64,000 nucleotides of DNA. It comes from J014 sp964486055 (GTDB lineage: Bacteria > Acidobacteriota > Blastocatellia > Pyrinomonadales > Pyrinomonadaceae). Position numbers and translations under genes: made by a program. Positions 32,576-41,907 of the stretch are shown piece after piece. Position 1 is the first letter of the stretch. Each line of letters starts with the position of its first letter. The stretch lies in the NCBI GenBank assembly GCA_964486055.1, contig CAZALE010000001.1, forward strand, positions 186,001 through 250,000. Reading direction: 5' to 3'. The notes below the pieces were generated by a model. The model did not search any database. It was given only the letters and a program-made list of their open reading frames with translations, and had not been told where the DNA came from.

Positions 32576-33178
32576 ACTTTCTATCTCCTTTCATTGGAAA
32601 TTTTACTCTTTCGAGTCATCTGTTCTTATGGCAATAAGCATGCCATTCATGTTGGAACGCTTGATAGCCAGATTTCATCGTGACCATGTGCTTCAGTGAT
32701 TTTAGCAACTTTTCTTTAATGACTCAGAAGGTCAAAAGCTTGAACGATATGGTTAACCATTATCACGGTTGCTTGAATTCTAAATTAAGCTTGGAGCCTC
32801 TGTCGATGCAGGTCTTTTACGGATATAGCATAGCACGAAAGTAATTCTGCTTAATGAGCAACTTACCAACTATTGTATTGAATAAAACTCAGGAAAGGAG
32901 CTTTTCTAAAAAGGGAGTGAGCACGTTTAATTTGACTATTAAAATCTTCAGGAGCAGAATTATAGTTGCTCAGGATGTAAGCAAGTTAACTGAAAATAGT
33001 GTTTTTAGATTAAAATCTGGGTAGTTGTTGCTCTTGATTTGATTGAGACAGCTCATTCATCGCTTTAGGTTGCTCTGTTTTAATTTGAATCACTAGCAGC
33101 GTGGGGTTGTATATGAAGTGAGTCGATCCTGAGTCAAAGAGATCACATTTCAGCAAAGAAAACGGGCGGAGTAAGTAT
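32576..33178. other. 603-base intergenic region with no supported gene
   Basis: Separates two divergent genes. It holds the promoter side of both, and a perfect 12-bp palindrome ATGGTTAACCAT (32749-32760) flanked by GATA/TATC that might be an operator. A short minus-strand open frame (33010-33318) overlaps the protease start and lacks a ribosome-binding site. No RNA gene or repeat array seen. Confidence 0.5.
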
Positions 33179-34582
33179 ATGAACAGAAAAAATTTCAGCA
33201 TCAATTTAATGATCGCTGCTATTTTGATAGTATTAGCTGCAATTTTAGGGCAGATTAGACAGCTGGAATCAACTATAAAAGTGGATAAAAAAATAGAGCG
33301 TAAGCTAAAAAGGAGCATGCTTCAACCTTTGGCCAGAACTAAAATGGAAACTGAACCAGAGGTTTTGGTTAGATTTCGCTCTGATGTGCCTAGCTCGGAT
33401 ATAGAGAAGATTGTCTCGAAGCATAACGATAGGATTGAAGATCAAATTGAGTCGATAAAAAATCTTTTCTCCATTGATGATCTAGATGGATTGACTCCTG
33501 AAGAGGTAGCCGAAGAGTATAGAAGACTAGATGAAGTAGTGTATGCTGAGCCAAACTATGAAATAAAAATCGATTACAGAGATAACGGGCCCTTTGACAC
33601 TCCAACATTGCCTAATGATCCATACTTTCCAGATCAATGGGCTTTGAATAACACTGGTCAGGGAGGTGGTAAAACCAAAGCAGACATAAATATTCTAAAA
33701 GCTTGGCAAAAAAGTCGAGGAAGTGAAGAGGTAGTAGTCGCGGTACTAGACACCGGGGTTGATTATACACACTCTGATTTAGCTGAAAACATTTGGTTGC
33801 GGCCAGATTACGTTCCTCAATATAAAGATGAAGAGCTTGGAGTGATAAATGATTTACGTGGTTTTAACGCAGTCGATAACTTCGCAGATCCGATGGATGA
33901 CAATGGTCATGGCACTCACTGCGCTGGAATTATTGGAGCAGTAGGTAATAATGGCATTGGAATCACGGGCGTAAACTGGAAAGTAAAAATAATGCCCCTA
34001 AAATTCCTGGACAGATATGGTCTTGGAAGCACCAAAAATGCCATTGAAGCTATAAATTACGCGATTGATAGAAAACAAAAAGGTGTAAACATTCGTGTAA
34101 TAAGTGCAAGTTGGGGCTCTGGTATGTACTCAAAGGCCTTAGAGGATGCGATCAGAGCAGCTGGTGAGGTTGGCATAATTTTTATAGCTGCATCAGGTAA
34201 CAGCTCTAGCAACATCGACTCAAGACCTCATTACCCTGCAAGCTATAATCTTTCGAACGTGATAAGTGTTGCAGCAATAGATAGAAATGGTGAACTAGCA
34301 AGCTTTTCAAATTACGGTCCAAAGAGTGTTCACATAGCAGCACCAGGAAAAGACATAATCTCTACTTGGATAGAAGAGGGCTTTCAACAGCTTTCTGGTA
34401 CTTCAATGGCTACTCCCCATGTTGCTGGAGCTGCAGCGTTAATACTATCAATATATCCAGATTTAACATCAGAAAAAGTTCGTCAGAAGATTTTAAACTC
34501 TGTCGATAAATCAGAATCTTTGAAGGGCAAGGTCTCTACAGGAGGTAAGTTAAATGTAGGGAAAGCCCTAGGGATTTCCTAG
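33179..34582 (+). CDS. Subtilisin-like (S8) serine protease
   Basis: 467 aa exported protease. An N-terminal hydrophobic signal/anchor (about 8-26) precedes an I9-like propeptide (about 60-132, EVLVRFRSDVPSSDIEK and VVYAEPNYEIKID). The triad is D191 in AVLDTGVDYTHSDL, H244 in NGHGTHCAG and S409 in SGTSMATPHVAGAAA; the oxyanion Asn is N341. The enzyme is extracellular or periplasmic. The 3' end overlaps the convergent STAND-like ATPase gene by 15 bases; the two genes are not an operon. A ggcggag purine stretch precedes the ATG. Confidence 0.95.
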   Translation: MNRKNFSINLMIAAILIVLAAILGQIRQLESTIKVDKKIERKLKRSMLQPLARTKMETEPEVLVRFRSDVPSSDIEKIVSKHNDRIEDQIESIKNLFSIDDLDGLTPEEVAEEYRRLDEVVYAEPNYEIKIDYRDNGPFDTPTLPNDPYFPDQWALNNTGQGGGKTKADINILKAWQKSRGSEEVVVAVLDTGVDYTHSDLAENIWLRPDYVPQYKDEELGVINDLRGFNAVDNFADPMDDNGHGTHCAGIIGAVGNNGIGITGVNWKVKIMPLKFLDRYGLGSTKNAIEAINYAIDRKQKGVNIRVISASWGSGMYSKALEDAIRAAGEVGIIFIAASGNSSSNIDSRPHYPASYNLSNVISVAAIDRNGELASFSNYGPKSVHIAAPGKDIISTWIEEGFQQLSGTSMATPHVAGAAALILSIYPDLTSEKVRQKILNSVDKSESLKGKVSTGGKLNVGKALGIS

Positions 34583-35359
34583 TCTAGACTCAATTAATTT
34601 ACTAAAACGTCCGATCTTTCCGTTACTCTGCTCGTATAGTTGCAAGCCCATTTTCATGTCAAATCCACGAGCGATCAGAAACTCTGCCGCCTCTTCTTTT
34701 GTGAGAAGCAAGGTGCTTTCCTCTATGACTCCTAACATCTGTTTTGATCTGAAACGCCACGTGGGAAGTGGAGGATTGCTTCTCGAAAGCATCATAAACT
34801 GTAGGTTATCACTCATGCTATAAACAATTGATTTAAAGAAATCTTGAAACCAATCCGCTTCGTAGATTTTATGAAGATTATCCAATACGATCAGATTCTG
34901 ATCTCGCCTTGTTTCTTCGGCCAAAAGCAAAAAACAGTCTTCAAATAGCCTTGTAATATTATCCGATTTCCTAACAGATTTAATTTTTTTCTTTAATTTA
35001 TCGTTTTCGTCCGAGAAGTGGTTAAGGAAATTGCTCAGTCTTCTGTCAGAGAAAGTAAGATTGATCCATAAGGTTTTAACCTGGCATGTCTTACAAAAGT
35101 CGGTTGCTAAGCTAGTTTTTCCAGTACCGCTTCTACCTAAGATCAAAATGTTTCTAAATTTTTCAAGCATCTCCTCGATCAATCGATTTAGATGATTCCT
35201 GCTGACAAAATACTCTGGTAGATCTGGAATTGTAGTTTTTTCGGTTTGTGCAATTCTATCGTTTGACTGATTCTTGTTGGTAGGTGAGGAGTGGCAAGGA
35301 GCGCTTTTCGTGAGCCTATTTGGAAAATCTTCTTCGTATGGTAAAAGCCTAACAGGCAT
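34568..35359 (-). CDS. Short STAND/MalT-like ATPase
   Basis: 263 aa. After a disordered, Ser/Pro-rich start (1-47) comes a P-loop NTPase of STAND/MalT type: FVSRNHLNRLIEEML, Walker A ILGRSGTGKTS (73-83), Walker B LIVLDNLH near 157-164, and LQFMMLSRSNPPLP as a sensor block, then a LLTKEEAAEFLIARGF helical segment. MalT-like regulators continue with a winged helix, TPR repeats and a DNA-binding HTH; here the protein ends just after the NTPase. It is thus a minimal or truncated STAND protein of unknown role. Convergent with the subtilase. Confidence 0.7.
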   Translation of the reverse strand: MPVRLLPYEEDFPNRLTKSAPCHSSPTNKNQSNDRIAQTEKTTIPDLPEYFVSRNHLNRLIEEMLEKFRNILILGRSGTGKTSLATDFCKTCQVKTLWINLTFSDRRLSNFLNHFSDENDKLKKKIKSVRKSDNITRLFEDCFLLLAEETRRDQNLIVLDNLHKIYEADWFQDFFKSIVYSMSDNLQFMMLSRSNPPLPTWRFRSKQMLGVIEESTLLLTKEEAAEFLIARGFDMKMGLQLYEQSNGKIGRFSKLIESRLGNP

Positions 35360-35429
35360 GCTTTAAAAATTGCAAACATTCCTTGAGGAAAACTTAAGTC
35401 TCAAATCACTACTTACCAGAGGTCTAGTA

Positions 35430-35469
35430 ACCGACAAAAAATTACTTTGTGCATTAACTTTTTGTCGGT
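35430..35469. repeat. 11-bp perfect inverted repeat upstream of the STAND-like gene
   Basis: ACCGACAAAAA (35430-35440) and its complement TTTTTGTCGGT (35459-35469) around an 18-base spacer, about 70 bases before the start codon of the minus-strand gene. The A/T runs are on the inside, so it is not a terminator. An operator for a dimeric regulator is a reasonable guess. Confidence 0.6.
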
Positions 35470-35780
35470 CAGTCGCATTGATGATTGGTCGCAAAAATTC
35501 TTGATCGTTAGGAAAGCGCAGAGTCTACTATTTTAGCTAGCGTTAATCAGATAAGCATTTGGATATATGTGGACAGCAGAAACCTAAAAATTCACCAGAT
35601 AATGTTGAGTAGAGCTTGCCAATTCTTTCTTATGACTGTCTTTATCTAGCCGCAAAAGTGATGGGCACACAAGGATAAACTGATAGATAGCAGCACAAAA
35701 CTAAAGGAGCTTTTCAGCTTACTAGTTTATGAATTTTCTATCTTGATTTGTGATTTGCTGGATAATTTTTGGAGGTTTTT

Positions 35781-35816
35781 AAAAACAGGCCCGACCTAAG
35801 TGAGGGTAGGTCGGGC
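35781..35816 (-). terminator. groL terminator
   Basis: On the minus strand GCCCGACCTA/TAGGTCGGGC, ten perfect pairs with an eight-base loop, followed by CTGTTTTTAAAAA. It begins 15 bases after the groL stop. Confidence 0.85.
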
Positions 35817-35831
35817 TCTGAGGAGGAGGCC

Positions 35832-37457
35832 TTAGAAGTCCATATCTTCATTCAGGGCTGGAGCTTTCTCTTTTTTCTTTTCCGGGATTTCGGCGACTAC
35901 GGCTTCTGTAGTTAGCAAGAGGCTTGCAATCGATGCAGCGTTTTGAAGAGCAGTTCTTACTACCTTTGTTGGGTCAATCACGCCATCTTTGACAAGATCA
36001 CCGTATGTCTCTGTAGCTGCGTTAAATCCGAAATTGACATTCGAATTTTCACGAACTTTTTCGACCACTATTGAGCCTTCATATCCTGCGTTTGAGGCTA
36101 TCATTCTGAGCGGCTCTTCGAGGCTACGTCTTACGATGTCTACTCCTATTTGTTCATCTGGGTCATCAAGTTTGAGATCGTCTAGAGCTTTCTGTGCTCG
36201 TAGTAGGGCTACTCCGCCACCAGGAACTATTCCTTCCTCAACTGCGGCGCGAGTAGCAAACATGGCATCTTCCACGCGTTCCTTCTTTTCTTTCATCTCT
36301 GTTTCAGTAGCGGCGCCGACTCTTATTATGGCTACACCGCCGACGAGTTTAGCCAATCTTTCTTGAAGTTTTTCGCGATCATAGTCAGAGGTGGTTTCCT
36401 TTATTTCCTGGCGGATTTGTTTGATTCTGCCTTCTATTGCCGCGGGATCACCAGCTCCCTCGATTATCGTTGTGTTGTCTTTATCAACTCTTACTTTCTT
36501 AGCACGGCCAAGATCATTGAGTTGAACGTTTTCTAGCTTAATGCCTACGTCTTCGCTGATAACCTTACCGCCGGTCAGTATAGCGATGTCTTGCAAAATG
36601 GCTTTGCGGCGATCTCCAAATGCTGGAGCTTTTACGGCACAGACGCTCAACGTACCTCTGAGTTTATTCACAACGAGCGTTGCTAACGCCTCTCCTTCGA
36701 CATCCTCTGCAATTATCAAAAGCGATTTACCTTCGCTAGCGACGTTCTCAAGTAATGGGAGCAGGTCTCTCATTGAGGATATCTTCTTTTCGTGTATGAG
36801 GATAAAGGCATCTTCGAGCACGCATTCCATTTTTTCAGCGTTCGTGACGAAATAGGGAGAGATGTATCCCCTATCGAACTGCATTCCCTCGACCAGCTCA
36901 AGTTCGGTTTGCATGGTCTTTGATTCTTCTACAGTTATTACACCTTCATTGCCTACTTTTTTCATTGCTTCAGCAATCAACTCTCCGATGGTGCGGTCGC
37001 CATTTGCTGAAATTGTTCCAACTTGAGCTATGGCATCTCCCTCAACCGGTTTTGAGAGCTTCTTCAGTTCCGCTACTACTTTTTCTGTGGCTTTCTGAAT
37101 ACCTCTTTGTAAAGCCATCGGATTTGCTCCAGCCGCAACAGTCCTTAAGCCCTCGCGAAATATGGCTTGCGCTAACACTGTTGCGGTTGTCGTTCCATCA
37201 CCAGCTATGTCATTTGTCTTACTTGCAACCTCTCGAACCATCTGAGCACCAATATTCTCTAGTTTGTCAGATAGCTCGATCTCCTTGGCGACTGTTACAC
37301 CGTCTTTTGTGATGATCGGTGAACCAAATTTTCTTTCGATTACAACGTTTCTACCCTTTGGGCCTAGAGTTACCTTTACGGCATTTGCAAGCGTGTTGAC
37401 CCCATTTAAAACCGCATATCTTGATTTTTCACCATGTACAACCATCTTAGCAGTCAT
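35832..37457 (-). CDS. groL: Chaperonin GroEL (60 kDa)
   Basis: ATP-dependent folding chamber, 541 aa (family norm 540-550). Expected blocks include VTLGPKGRNVVIERKFGSP, the ATP site NDIAGDGTTTATVLAQAI, KAPAFGDRRKAILQDIA and VEEGIVPGGGVALLRA. The end EKAPALNEDMDF lacks the usual Gly-Gly-Met tail found in E. coli, which is common outside Proteobacteria. It works with the 7-mer GroES lid. The gene is the second of the groSL operon with a 17-base spacer after groS, and a strong Shine-Dalgarno (aaggaggtgtg) precedes the start. Confidence 0.99.
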   Translation of the reverse strand: MTAKMVVHGEKSRYAVLNGVNTLANAVKVTLGPKGRNVVIERKFGSPIITKDGVTVAKEIELSDKLENIGAQMVREVASKTNDIAGDGTTTATVLAQAIFREGLRTVAAGANPMALQRGIQKATEKVVAELKKLSKPVEGDAIAQVGTISANGDRTIGELIAEAMKKVGNEGVITVEESKTMQTELELVEGMQFDRGYISPYFVTNAEKMECVLEDAFILIHEKKISSMRDLLPLLENVASEGKSLLIIAEDVEGEALATLVVNKLRGTLSVCAVKAPAFGDRRKAILQDIAILTGGKVISEDVGIKLENVQLNDLGRAKKVRVDKDNTTIIEGAGDPAAIEGRIKQIRQEIKETTSDYDREKLQERLAKLVGGVAIIRVGAATETEMKEKKERVEDAMFATRAAVEEGIVPGGGVALLRAQKALDDLKLDDPDEQIGVDIVRRSLEEPLRMIASNAGYEGSIVVEKVRENSNVNFGFNAATETYGDLVKDGVIDPTKVVRTALQNAASIASLLLTTEAVVAEIPEKKKEKAPALNEDMDF

Positions 37458-37474
37458 ATTTCACACCTCCTTTC

Positions 37475-37792
37475 TCATTTAGTTGCAGATTCAGCTTGAG
37501 CTTCGAATATTCCGTAAATTTCATCTTCGCGCATTATCAAATACTCTTTGTCATCTATTTTGATTTCTGAACCACTGTATTTGCCGAACAGAATGTGGTC
37601 ACCTACTTTAACATCAAGCGGCTTTCGAGTGCCGTTTTCTAAAATTTTACCTTCTCCAACGGCTATCACTCTGCCTTGCTGTGGTTTTTCCTTAGCTGTA
37701 TCTGGGATGATTATCCCTCCGACAGTCTTTTCCGTTTCTTCAATTCTTTCAACTAAAACCCTATCATGCAAAGGTCTTATCTTTGTCGTCAT
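37475..37792 (-). CDS. groS: Co-chaperonin GroES (10 kDa)
   Basis: 105 aa lid protein of the GroEL chamber. Standard features: IRPLHDRVLVERIEETEKTVGGI with the mobile loop residues near 20-33, DTAKEKPQQGRVIAVGEGK, and DHILFGKYSGSEIKIDDKEYLIM. Shine-Dalgarno ggagga precedes the ATG on the minus strand. It is the first gene of the operon, with a sigma-70 promoter and no CIRCE element in the leader. Confidence 0.99.
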   Translation of the reverse strand: MTTKIRPLHDRVLVERIEETEKTVGGIIIPDTAKEKPQQGRVIAVGEGKILENGTRKPLDVKVGDHILFGKYSGSEIKIDDKEYLIMREDEIYGIFEAQAESATK

Positions 37793-37833
37793 ATCCTTAT
37801 TCCTCCACTTTTTATAATTATTTTCTGTCTAAC

Positions 37834-37862
37834 AGTATAAAAAACTCATTGCCCATTGTCAA
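37834..37862 (-). promoter_or_regulatory. Sigma-70 promoter of groSL
   Basis: On the minus strand a perfect TTGACA (37857-37862), a 17-base spacer and TATACT (37834-37839), about 40 bases before the groS ATG. I searched the leader for the CIRCE inverted repeat (TTAGCACTC-N9-GAGTGCTAA) and did not find it, so HrcA control is not supported. Confidence 0.8.
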
Positions 37863-38037
37863 CAAAAGGTTAACTGTTGATTATCATAAAATCTGATACT
37901 ATGCTGCTCATATTTTTACTAGTAGAAAATTAAAGTTTGATTTGATTAGGGAAAAATTGACGTGATATATTGCTTTTATCGACATAAACGAGAGAAAAGT
38001 TTAATTTAGAGAGTTTGAATAGACAGGAGAGATATAG

Positions 38038-38775
38038 ATGTCAGGACACTCGAAATGGCATAGCATAAAACACAAGAAGAGTTTGCTTGATGCTAGAAGA
38101 GGGAAAATTTTTACAAAGTTAATACGGGAGATAATGGTTGCGGCTAGGGTTGGTGGAAGCGGTGATCCAAATATGAATCCGAGACTTAGAAAGGCGATTG
38201 CCGAGGCAAAAGCCCAAAACATGCCGAGTGAAACGATTGAGAGAGCTATAAAGCGAGGCACTGGCGAATTAGAGGGTGAGCAATATGAGGAGATAACATA
38301 TGAGGGCTTTGGCATAGGTGGAGTAGCGATGTTAATAGAGACGATGACGGATAATCGCAATCGGACTGTAGCAGAGCTGAGACATTTATTTGCAAAGAAT
38401 GGGGGTAGTCTAGGGGAAGCGGGTTCAGTGGCTTGGATGTTTGATAAAAAAGGGTTGATAGTAATTGATAAATCTGCAAAGAGCGAGGATGAATTACTTG
38501 AATTAGTAATAGAGGCCGGAGCGGATGATATGAAAGTGGAGGAGGATGTATATGAAATTTATACATCACCAGAAAATTTTGAAGCAGTTGAGGAAGCGGT
38601 AAGAAAGGCTGGAATCGTTCCGCAGATGGCTGAGGTTTCGATGATTCCTAAAACTTATGTAAGACTTGAAGGAGAGGATGCTAAGAGAATGTTGAAACTT
38701 TATGAAGCCATCGAAGATCATGATGATGTGCAGAAGGTATACGCAAACTTTGAGATTGACGAGAGTAAATTGTAA
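38038..38775 (+). CDS. yebC: YebC/PmpR family protein (TACO1-like)
   Basis: 245 aa. Contains SGHSKWHSIKHKKSLLDARR, RAIKRGTGELEGEQYEEITYEGFG and GSLGEAGSVAWMFDKKG, the blocks of YebC. These proteins have been described as transcription regulators (PmpR) and more recently as ribosome-associated factors that ease translation through polyproline stretches. They act in the cytoplasm. A ggagag purine stretch precedes the ATG. It is followed by ruvC after two bases, the frequent yebC-ruvC arrangement. Confidence 0.97.
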   Translation: MSGHSKWHSIKHKKSLLDARRGKIFTKLIREIMVAARVGGSGDPNMNPRLRKAIAEAKAQNMPSETIERAIKRGTGELEGEQYEEITYEGFGIGGVAMLIETMTDNRNRTVAELRHLFAKNGGSLGEAGSVAWMFDKKGLIVIDKSAKSEDELLELVIEAGADDMKVEEDVYEIYTSPENFEAVEEAVRKAGIVPQMAEVSMIPKTYVRLEGEDAKRMLKLYEAIEDHDDVQKVYANFEIDESKL

Positions 38776-38777
38776 AG

Positions 38778-39272
38778 GTGAGGGTTTTAGGGATAGATCC
38801 AGGTAGTGGAGTTCTCGGATGGGGAGTGGTAGAAGGTGATACATCCTCTTATTCTCTAGTTGAGTACGGAATTATAAAATCAAATAGGCGTGAAAAGTTT
38901 TCCAAAAGGTTATTGAGGATTTTTGATGAGGTAGCCGATTTGATATGGAAGTTTAATCCTAAGGTGCTATCGGTGGAGGAGTGTTTTTATGCGACTAATG
39001 TTCAGGTGGCTTTGAAGCTTGGACAGGTTCGAGGAACTGTCATGCTAGCAGCCGAGAAGGCTGGTTTAGAGATAGTAGAGTATCAGCCGAGATTCGTCAA
39101 GCAAACAATAGTTGGCTACGGAAATGCCGAAAAACATCAAGTTCAAGAGATGGTTAGAATTTTACTTGGATTGAACGAAAAGCCTCAACCTTATGACGCA
39201 GCCGATGCTTTGGCCCTCGCGATATGTTACTTTCATAGTGCGAAAATTCATACTACCAGTTTAAAACCATAA
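38778..39272 (+). CDS. ruvC: Holliday-junction resolvase RuvC
   Basis: Cleaves Holliday junctions as a dimer in homologous recombination. 164 aa, RNase H-like fold. The acidic catalytic residues are visible as D7 (LGIDPGSG), E67/E68 (SVEECFYATN), D140 and D143 (YDAADALALAI). The start is GTG at 38778, two bases after the yebC stop, so translational coupling is likely. The ruvAB genes that often follow are missing; a DUF5916 protein gene follows instead. Confidence 0.97.
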   Translation: MRVLGIDPGSGVLGWGVVEGDTSSYSLVEYGIIKSNRREKFSKRLLRIFDEVADLIWKFNPKVLSVEECFYATNVQVALKLGQVRGTVMLAAEKAGLEIVEYQPRFVKQTIVGYGNAEKHQVQEMVRILLGLNEKPQPYDAADALALAICYFHSAKIHTTSLKP

Positions 39273-39289
39273 TTTTCCTATTCAGCAGC

Positions 39290-41779
39290 ATGAGATTTTA
39301 TATGAAAATCATGAGGGGACTAGTGTTTGCCGTATTATTTTCAGCGAGAGTTTTAATGTCAGCACAAGATCCTGATTTTTCTTATATAAAAAAAGTCAAT
39401 GGAAAAGTGATAATCCCGCCGGAGAAATCTAAACCAGTCGTCATTCCAAAATTTAAGTCCTCGCCGGTTATTGATGGGATTTTAGATGATCCGGTTTGGA
39501 AGGAAGCGGCTGTATTCCGTGATTTTTATCAGACAAGTCCTGGAGATAATATAGCTCCTTCGAAGCCGACAGTTGTATACATGGGATACGATGAGAAGAA
39601 CTTATACATAGCCTTCCGGTGTTTTGATGAGAAGGAGAAAATAAGAGCTACGTTAGCTAAACGGGATGATGTTTTTGGGGAGGATAATGTGAGAGTATGG
39701 TTGGATACATACAACGATGAGCGGCGTGCGTATGTTTTAGGATTTAATCCATTTGGAATACAACAAGACGGGATTTACACGGAGGGGAAAGGCGTTGATT
39801 ACTCCGTCGATGTTTTGATGGAGTCAAGAGGTTTAATTCATGATTGGGGCTGGGCAGTAGAAGTTAAAATTCCCTTTAGCTCGTTGAGATATGAAGTCGG
39901 AAAGGGTAAACTTTGGGGGTTCAACGTAGCTCGTAACATTGACAGGTTAAATGACGAATTCGATGAGTGGATGCCGATAGACAGAAATATTTCTGGGCGT
40001 CTGATTCAACATGGGAAAATTACAGGATTCGATGGAATAAAATCACCTAAGAACCTAGAGATACTTCCGAGCTTGACCTTGCGTGAGTCTGGTAGAAGAA
40101 TACGTGTGAGCGCTGGTTCTGAGGATACATTTAAAAATGAGCCGATAGATTACGCTGCAGGCATCAGTCTTAAATACTCTTTAGCATCTAATGTCACTCT
40201 CGACATGACCATAAATCCAGACTTTGCGGAGATAGAGGCAGATGCTCCGGTAGTTCTTGCAAATCAGCGTTTCCCAATTTCTTTTCCGGAGAAAAGATCA
40301 TTTTTTCTTGAGGGTACCGAAATATTCCAAACGCCAATACAGGTTTTTTATTCACGAGCGATTATTTCTCCTGATTTAGCTGTGAAACTGACTGGTAAGA
40401 AATCTGGTAAATCTTTTGGAGTACTCCTAGCCTCTGATAAAGGACCCGGAACTTTCTCCAAGGAAGAGATAAATGATCCAAATATGAGGCAAAAGCTTGA
40501 AGAATTCTTAGGCAAAAGAGCAATATTCTCTGTGGTGAGATTAAAGAAAGATGTAAGCAGAGAAAATTCTACAGGCTTTTTCGCTTCATATCGTTCATTT
40601 CCAGAGCAAAAAAACTTGCTTTTGAGTTTAGATGGGCGATACAAAATAAACACGAAGGAGATCATACAATTCCAGGTTGCCAACAGTTACTCACGCAGAT
40701 GCTTTTTTAATCCGGAATTTGAACCTGCTATTAATCAAACGCAGGCTATCAGAAATAAGGAAATTTGTGGTGGAAATGTTTTTCAGGAATATCGTGATGG
40801 AATTGGAACAGCATATCTGATAAGTCTCGATCATACAGCTGAGACAAAAGGTTTTTTCATTGAGGCGAGTGGGAGATCCAGAGATTACCGAGCAGATGCA
40901 GGTTTTACAAGACGAACGAACACAAACTCTCTTTTTGGCATTTTTCGATTGAGCACAAAATCGAAACCTAAAGCAAAATTGATAAGAGCAAACTGGTTTA
41001 ATAGTGCGAATGCAGATTATGATTGGCGTGGAAGGATTCAGGAGTACTCATTTGCTTCGTCCTTAGAGCTCAACTTTCAGAAAAATACATCGTTTAGGTT
41101 CGAGGGACGATTAGGGTTTGAAAAATTGTATGAGGAAGAATTTGGATTAAAACGAATGCCCTCCAGACCTGATACAGGAGCCTTCTTCGGGGATAACGAA
41201 AGATCAACTCCGCAAGCAAGCGTCTCTGCTAGATTTACAAAGCAATTTGGCAGAACATTCACTTCTAGTATTTCTTCAATTATCGCTTTTAATGAATTTG
41301 ATTTCGACTTTGGAGTTTCACCCAGGTTTCCGAGGGTTAGTCCGGCTTCCATGTTGGGATCAAATAAAATTGATCCGGGTACAGGAAACTCCTATAACTT
41401 CTCGTATGGGTTCGAGTGGAAGCCTATCAATGAATTAAGAGTCTCCTCTGATTATCAATTTAATTCGCTTTTCAGAAAAGATACGGATAAAAAGGTTTTT
41501 GACTCTCAGCTTCTAACTGTGAATTCAACTTATCAATTCACAAAGTTTGTTTTTCTTAAAGGCAGACTGGATTACGATTCGGTTTCATCAAATTTTAAAA
41601 CTCAGTTTCTTTTTGGCTGGACTCCTTCTCCGGGAAAAGCGTTTTATGCAGGATATAACGATAATTTTAATTACAATGGCTTTAATCCGTATAGTGGTGT
41701 TTACGAGAGAGGATTTGGGAGAAACTCTCGCACTTTCTTTATTAGAGTGACTTATTTAATCAAGCAGAGCTTTGATTGA
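39290..41779 (+). CDS. DUF5916 outer-membrane beta-barrel protein with CBM9-like domain
   Basis: 829 aa. The signal peptide ends near LMSAQD. A CBM9-like sandwich (about 45-240) starts PVIDGILDDPVWKEAAVF, with KNLYIAFRCFD and RAYVLGFNPFGIQQDGIY, and is followed by FSLRYEV-type blocks. The remainder is the DUF5916 barrel region (DFAEIEADAPVVLANQRFP, FFLEGTEIF). The last residue is Asp after an aromatic end, roughly like outer-membrane proteins. Such proteins are TonB-independent, and their substrate is unknown. Downstream Met codons (39302, 39311) are possible starts, because none has a clear Shine-Dalgarno. Its position after ruvC is probably accidental. Confidence 0.8.
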   Translation: MRFYMKIMRGLVFAVLFSARVLMSAQDPDFSYIKKVNGKVIIPPEKSKPVVIPKFKSSPVIDGILDDPVWKEAAVFRDFYQTSPGDNIAPSKPTVVYMGYDEKNLYIAFRCFDEKEKIRATLAKRDDVFGEDNVRVWLDTYNDERRAYVLGFNPFGIQQDGIYTEGKGVDYSVDVLMESRGLIHDWGWAVEVKIPFSSLRYEVGKGKLWGFNVARNIDRLNDEFDEWMPIDRNISGRLIQHGKITGFDGIKSPKNLEILPSLTLRESGRRIRVSAGSEDTFKNEPIDYAAGISLKYSLASNVTLDMTINPDFAEIEADAPVVLANQRFPISFPEKRSFFLEGTEIFQTPIQVFYSRAIISPDLAVKLTGKKSGKSFGVLLASDKGPGTFSKEEINDPNMRQKLEEFLGKRAIFSVVRLKKDVSRENSTGFFASYRSFPEQKNLLLSLDGRYKINTKEIIQFQVANSYSRRCFFNPEFEPAINQTQAIRNKEICGGNVFQEYRDGIGTAYLISLDHTAETKGFFIEASGRSRDYRADAGFTRRTNTNSLFGIFRLSTKSKPKAKLIRANWFNSANADYDWRGRIQEYSFASSLELNFQKNTSFRFEGRLGFEKLYEEEFGLKRMPSRPDTGAFFGDNERSTPQASVSARFTKQFGRTFTSSISSIIAFNEFDFDFGVSPRFPRVSPASMLGSNKIDPGTGNSYNFSYGFEWKPINELRVSSDYQFNSLFRKDTDKKVFDSQLLTVNSTYQFTKFVFLKGRLDYDSVSSNFKTQFLFGWTPSPGKAFYAGYNDNFNYNGFNPYSGVYERGFGRNSRTFFIRVTYLIKQSFD

Positions 41780-41907
41780 TAGAGTTTATACTCTTTAAGG
41801 GTTCGAGAAATCGTACTTACCAAAAGTTAGTAACTTATTTATCGGGAATTGCCAGATAGATTCAGAGAGGTTTGAGTTTTGTGCTCGAGGCTAAGTTAAA
41901 AATTTAA

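Larger units (their letters stand above)
35360..35831. other. Intergenic region between the STAND-like gene and groL
   Basis: About 470 bases. It contains an unexplained perfect inverted repeat (listed separately) and the groL terminator at the right end. No open frame or RNA gene was supported. Confidence 0.5.

Noticed and set aside
33010..33318. 102-codon minus-strand frame before the subtilase gene
   Set aside because: Overlaps the subtilase start in antisense and lacks start signals.
33179..35359. Subtilase and STAND-type ATPase as a two-gene immune-like system
   Set aside because: The genes converge and overlap only at their 3' ends, and the protease has a signal/anchor and propeptide; no evidence of a shared defence function.
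36541..37312. Long open frames on the plus strand opposite groL (104 and 130 codons)
   Set aside because: They mirror the conserved GroEL codons and have no independent start signals.
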